Assembly (NCBI GenBank): GCA_958295905.1
Contig: OY282382.1
Coordinates: 4,708,910-4,772,909 of the forward strand
Reading direction: 5' to 3'
Length of the DNA: 64,000 nt
Origin: an uncultured Vicinamibacterales bacterium
GTDB taxonomy: Bacteria > Acidobacteriota > Vicinamibacteria > Vicinamibacterales > UBA8438
Shown here: piece by piece, positions 52,448 to 60,178 of the stretch
Numbering within the stretch: the stretch's first letter is position 1
How the letters are laid out: the number at the start of each line of letters is the position of its first letter
The notes under the pieces: model-generated
What the model saw: the letters and a program-made list of their open reading frames with translations, nothing else
What the model was told of the DNA's origin: nothing
Database searches by the model: none
Made by a program: the position numbers and the translations under genes

Positions 52448-53284
52448 ATGCGCATTTCTCCTCGGTTCCCGGCCTTGGCGGCGGTGCTGTGGCTGGGCGT
52501 GGCGCAAGCCGCCCATCCCCAGGACGCCGCGCCCGCACTCTCGCCGGCGGAGATGGAGGTGTTCCTGCTCGCCGCCGAGCTGTCGGACGTCCGTGACGTC
52601 GGCGCCGGCGTGACGGGGTCGCAGCGCGCGACCGCCTCCGACGGTCGACTGAGCCACGATGTCCACATCCAGACCGTCGACGTCACCCGATCGCGGTTCG
52701 TCGCCCGCGGCGCGCGGGTGGAGCTCAACTTCAGGGACTCGTACCGCTACAACATCGCCGCCTACCGCGTGGCCGCGCTGCTCGGCCTCGACAACGTGCC
52801 GATGTCGGTCCTCCGGCACATCGACGGCGAACCGGCCGCGGTCACGTGGTGGGTCGACGACGTGGCCATGACCGAGGGGGAACGCCTCGAGCAGCGGGCG
52901 CTCGGACCGGACCCCGCGAGGACGAGCCGGCAGTTCTACACGCAGTACGTCTTCGACGAGCTCATCCAGAACCGCGACCGGAACCAGGGCAACACCCTTT
53001 GGACGACGGACTGGAAGATGTGGCTGATCGATCACACCCGTGCGTTCCGCCGGGACGTCGAGTTGACGAGGCCCGAGCAACTGACGCGGATCGAACGGGA
53101 GCTGCTCGACAACCTGCGCGGCCTGACCCCGGACGCCCTGGAAGCGGCGCTCGGCGACAGCCTCAGCTCCGGAGAGCGGTCGAGCCTGATGCGCCGGCGG
53201 GACCTGCTGCTGCAGCACTTCGACGACCGCATCGCGCGCCTCGGCGAACGCGGCGTGGTCATGGATCCGGAGCCCGCGCCCTAG
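52448..53284 (+). CDS. Secreted protein with atypical kinase-like (HipA/PI4K-like) core
   Basis: A 278-aa protein, ATG 52448 with GGAGGTC upstream. It has a Sec signal ('ALAAVLWLGVAQAAHPQ'). The core resembles HipA/FAM20/PI-kinase-type phosphotransferases: 'FVARGARVELNFRDSYRYNI' (a Lys/Arg strand and helix), 'AAYRVAALLGLDNVPMSVLR' (conserved helix and P), 'FDELIQNRDRNQGNTLWT' (catalytic loop with D-x-N-x-x-N) and 'WKMWLIDHTRAFR' (metal-binding D as in DFG). A clear glycine-rich loop is missing. If active it would phosphorylate something outside the cytoplasm. A secreted metallophosphatase follows 228 bp downstream. Its stop TAG lies in the CTAG that opens a family C repeat. Confidence 0.7.
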   Translation: MRISPRFPALAAVLWLGVAQAAHPQDAAPALSPAEMEVFLLAAELSDVRDVGAGVTGSQRATASDGRLSHDVHIQTVDVTRSRFVARGARVELNFRDSYRYNIAAYRVAALLGLDNVPMSVLRHIDGEPAAVTWWVDDVAMTEGERLEQRALGPDPARTSRQFYTQYVFDELIQNRDRNQGNTLWTTDWKMWLIDHTRAFRRDVELTRPEQLTRIERELLDNLRGLTPDALEAALGDSLSSGERSSLMRRRDLLLQHFDDRIARLGERGVVMDPEPAP

Positions 53285-53392
53285 GAGTCTGCGCCGCAGG
53301 ACATTATGACCACCATATGTTGCGCCAGCGCCGGCGATTGACCGCTGCATATTGTGTCAGATCGGACCCAACCGTTCTGCGGCGCAGATTCC
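53284..53392. repeat. MITE-like element family C, copy 1
   Basis: About 109 bp bounded by GAGTCTGCGCCGCAG and CTGCGGCGCAGATTC (13-14 bp inverted repeats). It matches 55871-55978 closely (for example CATTATGACCACCATAT and CCGCTRCATATTGTGYCAG). The preceding CT joins its first bases to give the TAG stop of the gene before it. Confidence 0.8.
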
Positions 53393-53511
53393 CCAGCCCG
53401 GAAACCGCCGCCTGCGGCGCCGATGGCCGCCCAACCGACCCTCCAGGCGTCCGCGCCTTTCTACGGCGCAGACGCTTGGCAGACGCTTGGTCGTGGTGCC
53501 CGAGGATTCTC
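53393..53511. other. Spacer with dispersed repeat piece
   Basis: GCGTCCGCGCCTTTCTACGG and GCGCAGACGCTTGGCAGACG here resemble, in reverse, the repeat region at 23720-23770. No gene recognised. Confidence 0.4.
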
Positions 53512-54807
53512 ATGCGACCCATCGCCCGCCCGGCGACCACGACCGCGTTCCCGGCTGACCGGTGCGCCCGTCTCCACCGCGGTGCCGGTCCGGCGGCGGC
53601 GCTCCTCCTGCTGTTCGCGGCCGGCGGGGCGACCCCTCCGGCCGAGGCCCGGCCCGGTTCCGGCCGCGTGGTCGCGATCGGCGACATCCACGGCGCCGGC
53701 GACCAGTTGCGCGAAATCCTGCAGCACGCCGGCCTGATCGACGCCGAATGCAACTGGACCGGCGGGACCGCCACTCTGGTTCAAACCGGCGACTTCACCG
53801 ACCGGGGCCCCCAGGTGCGCGCGGCCATGGACCTCCTGATGCGGCTCGAGGACGGCGCCAGGGAGCACGGCGGCGAGGTCCGGGTGCTGCTCGGCAATCA
53901 CGAAACGATGAACCTGATGGGCGACGTCCGGGACGTCACGCCCGCGATCTTCGCCACCTTCGCGTCGGACGACGCGGAGCGGCGGCGCGAAGACGCCTAC
54001 CGGCAGTATGCGGCCCACGCGGCCCGGCGGCGGGGGAACGGGGACCGCCACGGGCGCCCGGAGCCGATGTCCCGCGACGAGTGGGTGCGCACGCACCCAC
54101 TCGGTTTCGTCGAGTACCGGGAGGCGATGGAGGCCGACGGACGCTACGGCCGATGGCTGCGGGACAAGCCCATCGCCACCGTGGCCGCAGATACGGTCTT
54201 CTTGCACGGCGGCCTCTCACCGGACCTCGAAGCCACGAGTGTCGAGGCGTTGAACGACACCGCGCGGGAGGAGATCGAACGCTTCGACCGGCACCGGCGC
54301 CATCTCATCGACGCCGGCGTCATCCTGCCGTTCTCGACGTTCCAGGAGATCTTCGGGGCCGTGGCCCTCGAGCTGCGCGCCTGGATCGAGCGGTTGTCCC
54401 CCGACCGGCGCGAGCGTCGGCGCCGGCCGCCGGTGACGCGCGAAGAAAGAGCGCTTCTCGACGTGCTGATGGACCTGCAGACCATCAACAGCTGGTCGAT
54501 CACCGACCCCGAGGGCCCCCTCTGGTTCCGCGGACTGGCGCTGCGGCCGGAGCGTGACGTCGACGACTTCATCGGCGGCGTGCTGAAACGTTTCGGCGTG
54601 GCCCGGGCGGTGGTCGGCCACTCGGTCACCGCATCGCGGCGGATCACCGGCCGCGCCGGCGAGAGAGTCTTCCTGATCGACACCGGCATGCTGGAGGACG
54701 TCTACGGGGGCCGGGCCTCGGCGCTGGAGCTGCTCGACGGCCGGGTCACCGCCATCTACCCCGACGAACGCATCGCCCTCGACGCTCCCGTCCCCGCGCC
54801 GGAGTGA
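53512..54807 (+). CDS. Secreted calcineurin-like metallophosphatase
   Basis: A 431-aa protein from ATG 53512. The leader is hydrophobic with an AAALLLLFAAGGA core. Metallophosphoesterase motifs: 'RVVAIGDIHGAGDQLREIL' (GDIHG), 'TLVQTGDFTDRGPQVRAAMD' (GDxxDRG), 'VRVLLGNHETMNLMGDV' (GNHE), 'FLHGGLSPDLE' (metal-binding His) and 'RAVVGHSVTASRRI' (GH). This order is that of Ser/Thr-type PPP phosphatases of the 'Shewanella-like' and bacterial periplasmic type. The final part 'IDTGMLEDVYGGRASALELL' resembles PPP C-termini. It is expected in the periplasm. Genetic proximity to a kinase-like secreted protein suggests an opposing pair, which is inference. Confidence 0.88.
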   Translation: MRPIARPATTTAFPADRCARLHRGAGPAAALLLLFAAGGATPPAEARPGSGRVVAIGDIHGAGDQLREILQHAGLIDAECNWTGGTATLVQTGDFTDRGPQVRAAMDLLMRLEDGAREHGGEVRVLLGNHETMNLMGDVRDVTPAIFATFASDDAERRREDAYRQYAAHAARRRGNGDRHGRPEPMSRDEWVRTHPLGFVEYREAMEADGRYGRWLRDKPIATVAADTVFLHGGLSPDLEATSVEALNDTAREEIERFDRHRRHLIDAGVILPFSTFQEIFGAVALELRAWIERLSPDRRERRRRPPVTREERALLDVLMDLQTINSWSITDPEGPLWFRGLALRPERDVDDFIGGVLKRFGVARAVVGHSVTASRRITGRAGERVFLIDTGMLEDVYGGRASALELLDGRVTAIYPDERIALDAPVPAPE

Positions 54808-54828
54808 AGCGCCCGGGAATCGGACCGT

Positions 54829-55164
54829 TCAGACGAGACGGAGCCCCTCGTCGGCGATGACCCGAAACAGGGGATGTCCGCCGCCGCACCGCCGCTCGAA
54901 CGTCGCCGCGCTGACGACGACCGGTTCGACGGGAAGCGTGGTGCGCCTCAGCACTTCCCCGACCCGGTCGAAGACGCGCCCCGGCAACTCGCCGACGACG
55001 AGCAGGTCGATGTCGCTCCCTTCGTGCTCCGTTCCTCGGGCGAACGAGCCGAAGACGTAGACGGACGTGATCGGGAAGTCGCGCCGCAGACCGGCCGCGA
55101 GCCGTCTCAGCTCTCGAAGGACGGACTGACGCGCGCGAGGATCAAGCGAGCAGACCGCAGACAT
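54829..55164 (-). CDS. MNT-type minimal nucleotidyltransferase (antitoxin-like)
   Basis: A 111-aa protein. 'ITSVYVFGSFARGTEHEGSD' with following 'IDLLVVGELPG' is the GSxxRG...SDxDL nucleotidyltransferase signature, with both metal-binding aspartates. The rest is short, as in MntA-type antitoxins that adenylylate their HEPN toxin. The gene overlaps the end of the HEPN gene by 58 bases if ATG 55164 is used; a later start (for example GTG 55155) is possible. Transcribed after the HEPN gene on the minus strand. Confidence 0.87.
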   Translation of the reverse strand: MSAVCSLDPRARQSVLRELRRLAAGLRRDFPITSVYVFGSFARGTEHEGSDIDLLVVGELPGRVFDRVGEVLRRTTLPVEPVVVSAATFERRCGGGHPLFRVIADEGLRLV

Positions 55165-55514
55165 TGCCCGGCATCCCCCTCTTCGTAGTAGGCCGCCGGC
55201 GCCGTCTCGTTGTCGAGTCCGTTGGGATAGCGCGTCGGGATGTAGTGTTGGTCGAGCAGTCGCGCGGCCCCGTCGAGATCCGCGAACGCCGCGTCGATCG
55301 CGGCCGCTTCCCGGGCGAGGCGGCGGAGACTGTGGGTGATGATGCTCGTCCGTCCGCGGGCGTAGAGAAACGCCTTCAGCGCCTTCTCACCCGCCTGCTG
55401 CGCCTGGAAGCAGGCCCATTCGTGATGCCCGGTGGCGGTGCTGTCCTCCGCCGCGGCGAGGTCCGCCCGGGCCTGGTCGTACCACGTCGCCGCCAAGACG
55501 TCCCGACCGGGCAT
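55107..55514 (-). CDS. HEPN-domain protein (toxin-like partner)
   Basis: A 135-aa all-alpha protein from ATG 55514. 'WYDQARADLAAAEDSTATGH', then 'HEWACFQAQQAGEKALKAFL' (the A-Q-Q-A-x-E-K-x-x-K-A block of HEPN) and 'ITHSLRRLAREA' (H-x-L-x-x-L). The late stretch 'YIPTRYPNGLDNE' also fits (the YxxxRYP motif). It pairs with the downstream MNT nucleotidyltransferase; such HEPN/MNT pairs act as toxin-antitoxin or nucleotidyl-transfer modules. The typical RNase R-x4-6-H motif is not obvious, so catalytic RNase activity is uncertain. Confidence 0.87.
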   Translation of the reverse strand: MPGRDVLAATWYDQARADLAAAEDSTATGHHEWACFQAQQAGEKALKAFLYARGRTSIITHSLRRLAREAAAIDAAFADLDGAARLLDQHYIPTRYPNGLDNETAPAAYYEEGDAGQCLRSARLILARVSPSFES

Positions 55515-55719
55515 TGCCCTACGATACCACCGGCGCGGGGAGGGTCGCGGCACGCCCCGCCGCGGCGACGCCCGGCCGGACGGCGCGTACCGTCGACAGA
55601 CGGCGGCGCGGTCAGGGCCGACCGGTGAAGCCGACCGTCAGCCACATGGCCGGGCGCGGCGGCCCTCGCCGAAACAGCGCACGGCGGAACGCAGCGTGTG
55701 ACGCACCGCGCCCCAGGAC
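55515..55719. other. Spacer upstream of the HEPN/MNT pair
   Basis: It contains the likely HEPN promoter region; no gene or clear repeat was recognised until the family B element. Confidence 0.35.
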
Positions 55720-55866
55720 CATCCCACACTCCGCCACCGCCGTGCGCAGGCCGCATCGTGGCGGGTGCTGGGGCTCCGGACGGGTGGAATCGTGGGTCTC
55801 ACGCGGCGCCGGCCGGTCGGCAAGACGGTGGCGCCCCCTCGAATCGGGGGCGGACCGTCACGCGCA
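55720..55866 (+). repeat. MITE-like element family B, copy 4 (right end lost)
   Basis: It begins CATCCCACACTCCGCCACCG and follows family B up to CGGACCGTCACGCGCAG. The right terminal inverted repeat is missing, and a family C element starts within 5 bp, suggesting insertion next to or into it. Confidence 0.75.
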
Positions 55867-55870
55867 GCTA

Positions 55871-55978
55871 GGAGTCTGCGCCGCAGGAAATTATGACCAC
55901 CATATATTGCACAAGCGCAGGCAATTGACCGCTACATATTGTGCCAGATCGGACCCAAAACCGTTCTGCGGCGGAGCG
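55871..55978. repeat. MITE-like element family C, copy 2
   Basis: About 108 bp, GAGTCTGCGCCGCAGGAAAT to CGTTCTGCGGCGGAGCG, closely related to 53284-53392. Like that copy it is preceded by CTA, giving CTAGGAGTCTGCG. Confidence 0.75.
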
Positions 55979-56002
55979 CGGGACGCTCCTGCACCGCGCC
56001 CC

Positions 56003-56110
56003 CTCGAGATCAGGGAACGACCGGCTGGCGCCGCGCGCCTGGCTGCGGACGCCGGTCCCCAAGGGTCGGTCGGCCTCGAGATCAGGGAACGACCGGCCGG
56101 CGCCGCGCGC
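56003..56110. repeat. 72-bp direct repeat at the end of the radical SAM gene
   Basis: CTCGAGATCAGGGAACGACC starts at 56003 and at 56075 (72 bp). The second copy encodes the last codons of the radical SAM gene (minus strand, 'RRRPVVP'); the first is its duplicate in the 3' flank. Confidence 0.8.
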
Positions 56111-57191
56111 CCCATTGGCCGGGCTGCGGGAGGAAGCGCCCCGGCAGGGCCGCGGCGCAGGCCGGACAGCGCCCCCCGGCATCGAGGTTCCACCGGGTGA
56201 CGCGGTACCCGTCGCGGCCGATCAGGACGTCGCCGCAGCCGGGACAGCAGGTGGACTGGCCCTCCTCGTCCCGGATGTTGCCGGTGTAGACGTAACGCAG
56301 TCCCGCCTGCAGGCCCTGCCTGCGCGCCCGGCGGACGACGTCGGGAGGCGTGGGGCGCACGTCGAGCATCCTGAAATCGGGGTGGAACGCGGTGAAGTGC
56401 AGCGGGACGTCCGGGCCGAGATGCTCGACCAGCCAGCCGCAGAGACGCTCGACCTCGTCGCGCGAGTCGTTCTGTCCGGGGATGAGCAGCGTCGTGATCT
56501 CGAGCCAGACCTCGGTCTCGCGGGCGAGCCACTCCAGGGTGTCGAGCACCGGCTGCAGGTGAGCGAAGCAGATGCGGTGGTAGAAGGTCTCGGTGAACGC
56601 CTTGAGATCGATGTTCGCCGCGTCCATGTGGGCGAAGAGGTCCCGGCGGGCGTCCGGCGACACGTAGCCGCTCGACACCGCGACGCTTCTGACGCCGCGC
56701 GCGCGGGCCGCCTTCGCGCAGTCGATGGCGTACTCGGCGAAGATGACGGGGTCGTTGTAGGTGAACGCGACGCTGGCGCATCCCGCCCCGGCCGCGGTCT
56801 CGGCCACCCCCGCGGGCGCGGCGGCGGCCGACAGCACGCGGTCCTCCCGCGCCTTGGAGATGTCCCAGTTCTGGCAGAAGCGGCAGCCGAGGTTGCAGCC
56901 GGCGGTGCCGAACGACAGCACGCTCGAACCCGGGTAGAAGTGGCTCAGCGGCTTCTTCTCGATGGGATCGATGCAGAAGCCGGTGGCCCGGCCGTAGCTG
57001 GTCAGCACGACCTCGCCGCCGCGCGCCTCCCGCACGAAGCAGAACGCCTTCTGCCCGTCGTGCAGCCGGCACAGGCGCGGGCACAGGTCGCATTGCACCC
57101 GGCCGTCTTCCAAGGCATGCCACCACGAGCCGCGCACGACGCCCGGCTCGATCTCGCCGCGGTCGCCCCTGTCCGCCTCCCTGCTATGCAT
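56082..57191 (-). CDS. AmmeMemoRadiSam-type radical SAM enzyme
   Basis: A 369-aa protein, ATG 57191. The N-terminal Cys-rich part 'VQCDLCPRLCRLHDGQKAFC' is typical of the AmrS/PflA-like family, followed by the radical SAM motif 'GTAGCNLGCRFCQNWDISK' (CxxxCxxC). 'ASVAFTYNDPVIFAEYAIDC', 'NIDLKAFTETFYHRIC', 'EITTLLIPGQNDSRDE' and 'PLHFTAFHPDFRM' are conserved barrel strands. A C-terminal zinc-ribbon-like 'CCPGCGDVLIGRDGYRVTRW' with 'CPACAAAL' follows. AmmeMemoRadiSam genes usually travel with the Memo-like and AMMECR1-like partners, which are not next to it here. The reaction is unknown. The C-terminal tail lies within a 72-bp repeat. Confidence 0.9.
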   Translation of the reverse strand: MHSREADRGDRGEIEPGVVRGSWWHALEDGRVQCDLCPRLCRLHDGQKAFCFVREARGGEVVLTSYGRATGFCIDPIEKKPLSHFYPGSSVLSFGTAGCNLGCRFCQNWDISKAREDRVLSAAAAPAGVAETAAGAGCASVAFTYNDPVIFAEYAIDCAKAARARGVRSVAVSSGYVSPDARRDLFAHMDAANIDLKAFTETFYHRICFAHLQPVLDTLEWLARETEVWLEITTLLIPGQNDSRDEVERLCGWLVEHLGPDVPLHFTAFHPDFRMLDVRPTPPDVVRRARRQGLQAGLRYVYTGNIRDEEGQSTCCPGCGDVLIGRDGYRVTRWNLDAGGRCPACAAALPGRFLPQPGQWGARRRPVVP

Positions 57192-57204
57192 CTTCGGCGT
57201 TCCA

Positions 57205-57250
57205 ACTGGCCAGTGGTTAGTCACGTCATAATATTCGGATAGACGGACCG
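57205..57250. repeat. Solo end of dispersed repeat family D
   Basis: GGCCAGTGGTTAGTCACGTC and ATATTCGGATAGACGGACCG match the end copy near 3340-3385 and, reversed, the right end of the long copies. The remaining bases to 57340 hold nothing recognisable. Confidence 0.55.
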
Positions 57251-57340
57251 GAGTCGAATGATGCCTTCTCCGGCGTGGGGGACTCTCCGGGTTCGAGATG
57301 AGTTCCCCGATGGACCCTGTTGTTTGCTCGTGGCACCGCG

Positions 57341-59689
57341 CTAGTCGAGCACGTCGAAGAGATAACTGTACTTCAGAATGACGCTGCGGCCGGCCCCGCC
57401 GGGGATGAAGTCGTCGAGCCCCTCGGTCTCGTTGTAGACCAGGAACAGACCGGTGTTGGCGTCCTGCAGCCAGCCGAACCGCAGATTGACCGACCACAGC
57501 TCGTCGCTGTCGTTGTACTGCAGCAGGCCCTGCGCGAACACCCGGGGCGAGAAGTTCCAGGCGACCCGGGTCGAGACCAGATTCGTGACGACCTGACCGG
57601 CCGGCAGGTCGATGTGGTTGCGGCTCCAGTTGAGGAGCAGGTTCAGGGTCTCGCCGTGGCGGACCCCGAACGACGGCCCGTAGGACCGCAGGGTCCCCCC
57701 GAAGAACCCGCTCCCCTGGAACCGGAACCCGGCGTTCACCGGCGCGGACCGATCCGAGCTGTAGCTCAGGGACGCCTCGTTCCAGTCGTACGATCCCGGC
57801 AGCACCGGCACCCCCGAGATCGGGAAGGACTCGATCACGCTCTCCTTCCGCACGTTCCAGGCGGTGATCGCCACCGAGCTGTCCTCGAACTCCCAGAAGT
57901 TGTCCATGTGGAGGAGCGAGCTCTCGATGTAGCCGCGGTCGTAGTTCCAGAACCGGTTGAAGGTCACGTGCGGGCGCAGCTCCTGGAGCTTGAGGAAGTC
58001 GTCGGGCCGCCACGTGTAGAAGATGCCGCCGTCCACCCTGCGGAACCCGCGGCGGCGCACGAAGCCGACCTCGGGGTTGAAGTTGTCGCCCATCTCCATG
58101 TAGCCGGCGCGCACCCGCCACGCCTGCGCGTTGTAGTCGACGGCCACGTCGTAGGCGTGGTCCCCGCCGACCCGCCCGGGGGTCTCGGTGCGGGCCGCGA
58201 ACCCCGACACGATGCCGTTCTGGCCGAAGCCCCACCGGCCGTCGAAACCGAACGTGCGGTTGTAGTCGTCGTCCCCGGCCAGCTCGCCGGTCGCCTGGCG
58301 ATTGACGAACAACCCGCCGATGCTCGACCGGTTGGCCAGATCGCGCCGCACCCGGGCCACCCCGAAGTTGTTGGAGGGAATGCCCCCCGAGGCCGCGGTC
58401 TGCATGTTCAGCAACCCGACGGTGACGGTGTCCGAGACCTTGCCGGACAACCGGGCCCCCCCGATGATCGGAATGGCGTGCCCGTCGGAGGCGATGCCGA
58501 TGCGGCGGCTGAAGAACAGCTCGGTCTGACTCGGGTCGTTGAAGGCGGCGCCGCCGCTGTTGGCGACGGTGAAGGCGCCGGCATTCTCCAGGAAGAACGG
58601 CCGCTTCTCGGGAAAGAAGAGGTTGAACCGGTCGAGGTTGATCTGCTGCTGGTCGACCTCGACCTGGGCGAAGTCGGTGTTGGCGGTGAGATCGAGGGCG
58701 ACGCCCGACGTCACCCCGTACTTCAGGTCGCCGCCGAAGTCGCCGAGCATCGTCGTCCCGCGGGCGTCCGGGCCGGCATGCTGGACCGCTTCGCCCACGA
58801 CGTATGGCGTGATCTGCAGTGTGCGCCACAACCCCTCCGGCGCCTCGACGCCGGCCAACCGGCCGGCCAGCGAGACCCGGAACAGGTCGAACTGCCGCGG
58901 CAACGGCGCCCAGTAGGCCAGCTCGTTGCGGCGCCGGATGTTGCGCTGGAAGTTCACCCCCCAGGTCTGGGCGCGGCCGGCCGGAAAACGGATGGTGCGG
59001 AACGGAATGGCGAACTCGGCGCTCCACCCGATGTCTGACGTCGCGGTCCGCACCTGCCACACGCCGTCCCAATTCAGGTTGAAACCCCCGCCGGCCCCGA
59101 AAGACGTGCCCCCGCGTCCCATGCCGCTGCCGCCCGCCCCCTCGTTCACGAGCTGCCCGTCGTACTCCTGGCCGGACGGGCTGGTCCCGAACACGAACCC
59201 GTTCTGCCTATCGAGGAAGGTATCGAGAATCAGTTGGAAGCTGTCGCTGTCGGCGAGCGACGAGTCGCGGCGGCTGTCGGTCACGATGATCGCGCCGGGG
59301 TCGCGGTCGTAGCAGACGACACCGAAGTAGATCGTGTCGTCGGTGAAGACGACCCTGACCTCGGTGCGCTCCGACGCCGGCCGCCCCTCGTCGGGGGCCG
59401 TCTGCCGGAACCCGGTCGCGGGCGTGACTCCTTCCCAGGCGGGGTCGTTGAGGACGTCGCCGTCGAGCAGCGGAGGCGCGTCCACCCGCCTCGCGCCGGT
59501 CTGCCGCCCCGCCCCCACGTCGAAGCCGGCCGTGGTCCGCGGCTCGCCGGCCTGCGCGGCCGACTGATCCCGGTCCTGCCCGCCGAACGCGGGGGCGCCG
59601 CCCGCGAGCCCGGTTGCGACGATCAACGGCATGCACGCTCCGCGCCAGGCCGCCGCGCCGGCGACCGCCCCCGCTGTCCTCCAACGCAT
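57341..59689 (-). CDS. CBM9-like / DUF5916 outer-membrane beta-barrel protein
   Basis: A 782-aa exported protein. ATG 59689 with GAGGAG upstream leads a signal segment ending near 'GAPAFGGQ'. Residues about 60-230 are a family-9 carbohydrate-binding-like domain: 'PPLLDGDVLNDPAWEGV', 'TEVRVVFTDDTIYFGVVCYD', 'DSFQLILDTFLDRQNGFVFG', 'GWSAEFAIPFRTIRFP'. The remaining 550 residues are DUF5916, a beta barrel: 'GVNFQRNIRRRNELAYWAPL', 'DFAQVEVDQQQINLDRFNLF', 'FPEKRPFFLENAGAF', 'FFSRRIGI', ending with an aromatic strand '...KYSYLFDVLD'. Probably outer-membrane; ligand unknown. Common in Bacteroidota, Gemmatimonadota and Acidobacteriota. Its stop is in a CTAG. Confidence 0.92.
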   Translation of the reverse strand: MRWRTAGAVAGAAAWRGACMPLIVATGLAGGAPAFGGQDRDQSAAQAGEPRTTAGFDVGAGRQTGARRVDAPPLLDGDVLNDPAWEGVTPATGFRQTAPDEGRPASERTEVRVVFTDDTIYFGVVCYDRDPGAIIVTDSRRDSSLADSDSFQLILDTFLDRQNGFVFGTSPSGQEYDGQLVNEGAGGSGMGRGGTSFGAGGGFNLNWDGVWQVRTATSDIGWSAEFAIPFRTIRFPAGRAQTWGVNFQRNIRRRNELAYWAPLPRQFDLFRVSLAGRLAGVEAPEGLWRTLQITPYVVGEAVQHAGPDARGTTMLGDFGGDLKYGVTSGVALDLTANTDFAQVEVDQQQINLDRFNLFFPEKRPFFLENAGAFTVANSGGAAFNDPSQTELFFSRRIGIASDGHAIPIIGGARLSGKVSDTVTVGLLNMQTAASGGIPSNNFGVARVRRDLANRSSIGGLFVNRQATGELAGDDDYNRTFGFDGRWGFGQNGIVSGFAARTETPGRVGGDHAYDVAVDYNAQAWRVRAGYMEMGDNFNPEVGFVRRRGFRRVDGGIFYTWRPDDFLKLQELRPHVTFNRFWNYDRGYIESSLLHMDNFWEFEDSSVAITAWNVRKESVIESFPISGVPVLPGSYDWNEASLSYSSDRSAPVNAGFRFQGSGFFGGTLRSYGPSFGVRHGETLNLLLNWSRNHIDLPAGQVVTNLVSTRVAWNFSPRVFAQGLLQYNDSDELWSVNLRFGWLQDANTGLFLVYNETEGLDDFIPGGAGRSVILKYSYLFDVLD

Positions 59690-59917
59690 CCAACTCCTCA
59701 ATCCGGCGCTTGACGAGCCCGATGGCGGCTCGCCGCACGAGTCCGGGGGGACGTGCGCCATCGTCCCCCCGGGCGGCGACCCCGCCGATCGCCGCCACGC
59801 CGTGGATCGCCGCGCATCGGACGGCGGCATCCGGTTATTGTACGCCGGGTATCGGCGGAGACTCCCGTCCCCCCTGTCTACCCGTGTCCCCAGGGCGAGT
59901 GAACCCGCGGGGCCGCC
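59690..59917. other. Spacer upstream of the DUF5916 gene
   Basis: The 5' flank of the DUF5916 gene with no other recognisable feature. Confidence 0.35.
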
Positions 59918-60178
59918 GCTCGACGAGCGCGCACACTCGGGGGAGCACACGCTCGACGAGCCGAAGCCGGGCGGATTCACCACGACGCCGCTGAACCGCG
60001 TCGCGGGGAAGACCGCGCCGGCCGCTCGCCGGCGGAACGCGCGCCCGCCGGTTCGCCGCCCGCGCTCGTCGAGCGCGCACACTCGGGGGAGCACACGCTC
60101 GACGAGCCGAAGCCGGGCGGATTCACGACGCCGCTGAACCGCGTCGCGGGGAAGACCGCGCCGGCCGCTCACCAGCGG
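59918..60178. repeat. 144-bp direct repeat at the 3' end of the PH-domain gene
   Basis: GCGCGCACACTCGGGGGAGC recurs at 59927 and 60071 (144 bp). The second copy includes the last codons of the PH-domain gene; the first is a degraded duplicate. Both contain CTCGACGAG and GTCGCGGGGAAGACCGCGCC blocks. Confidence 0.8.

Noticed and set aside
59331-59900. Fusion of the PH-domain gene, DUF5916 gene and radical SAM gene into one reading
   Set aside because: Open frames run across their spacers by chance in GC-rich DNA; each gene has its own start and signal or domain boundary.
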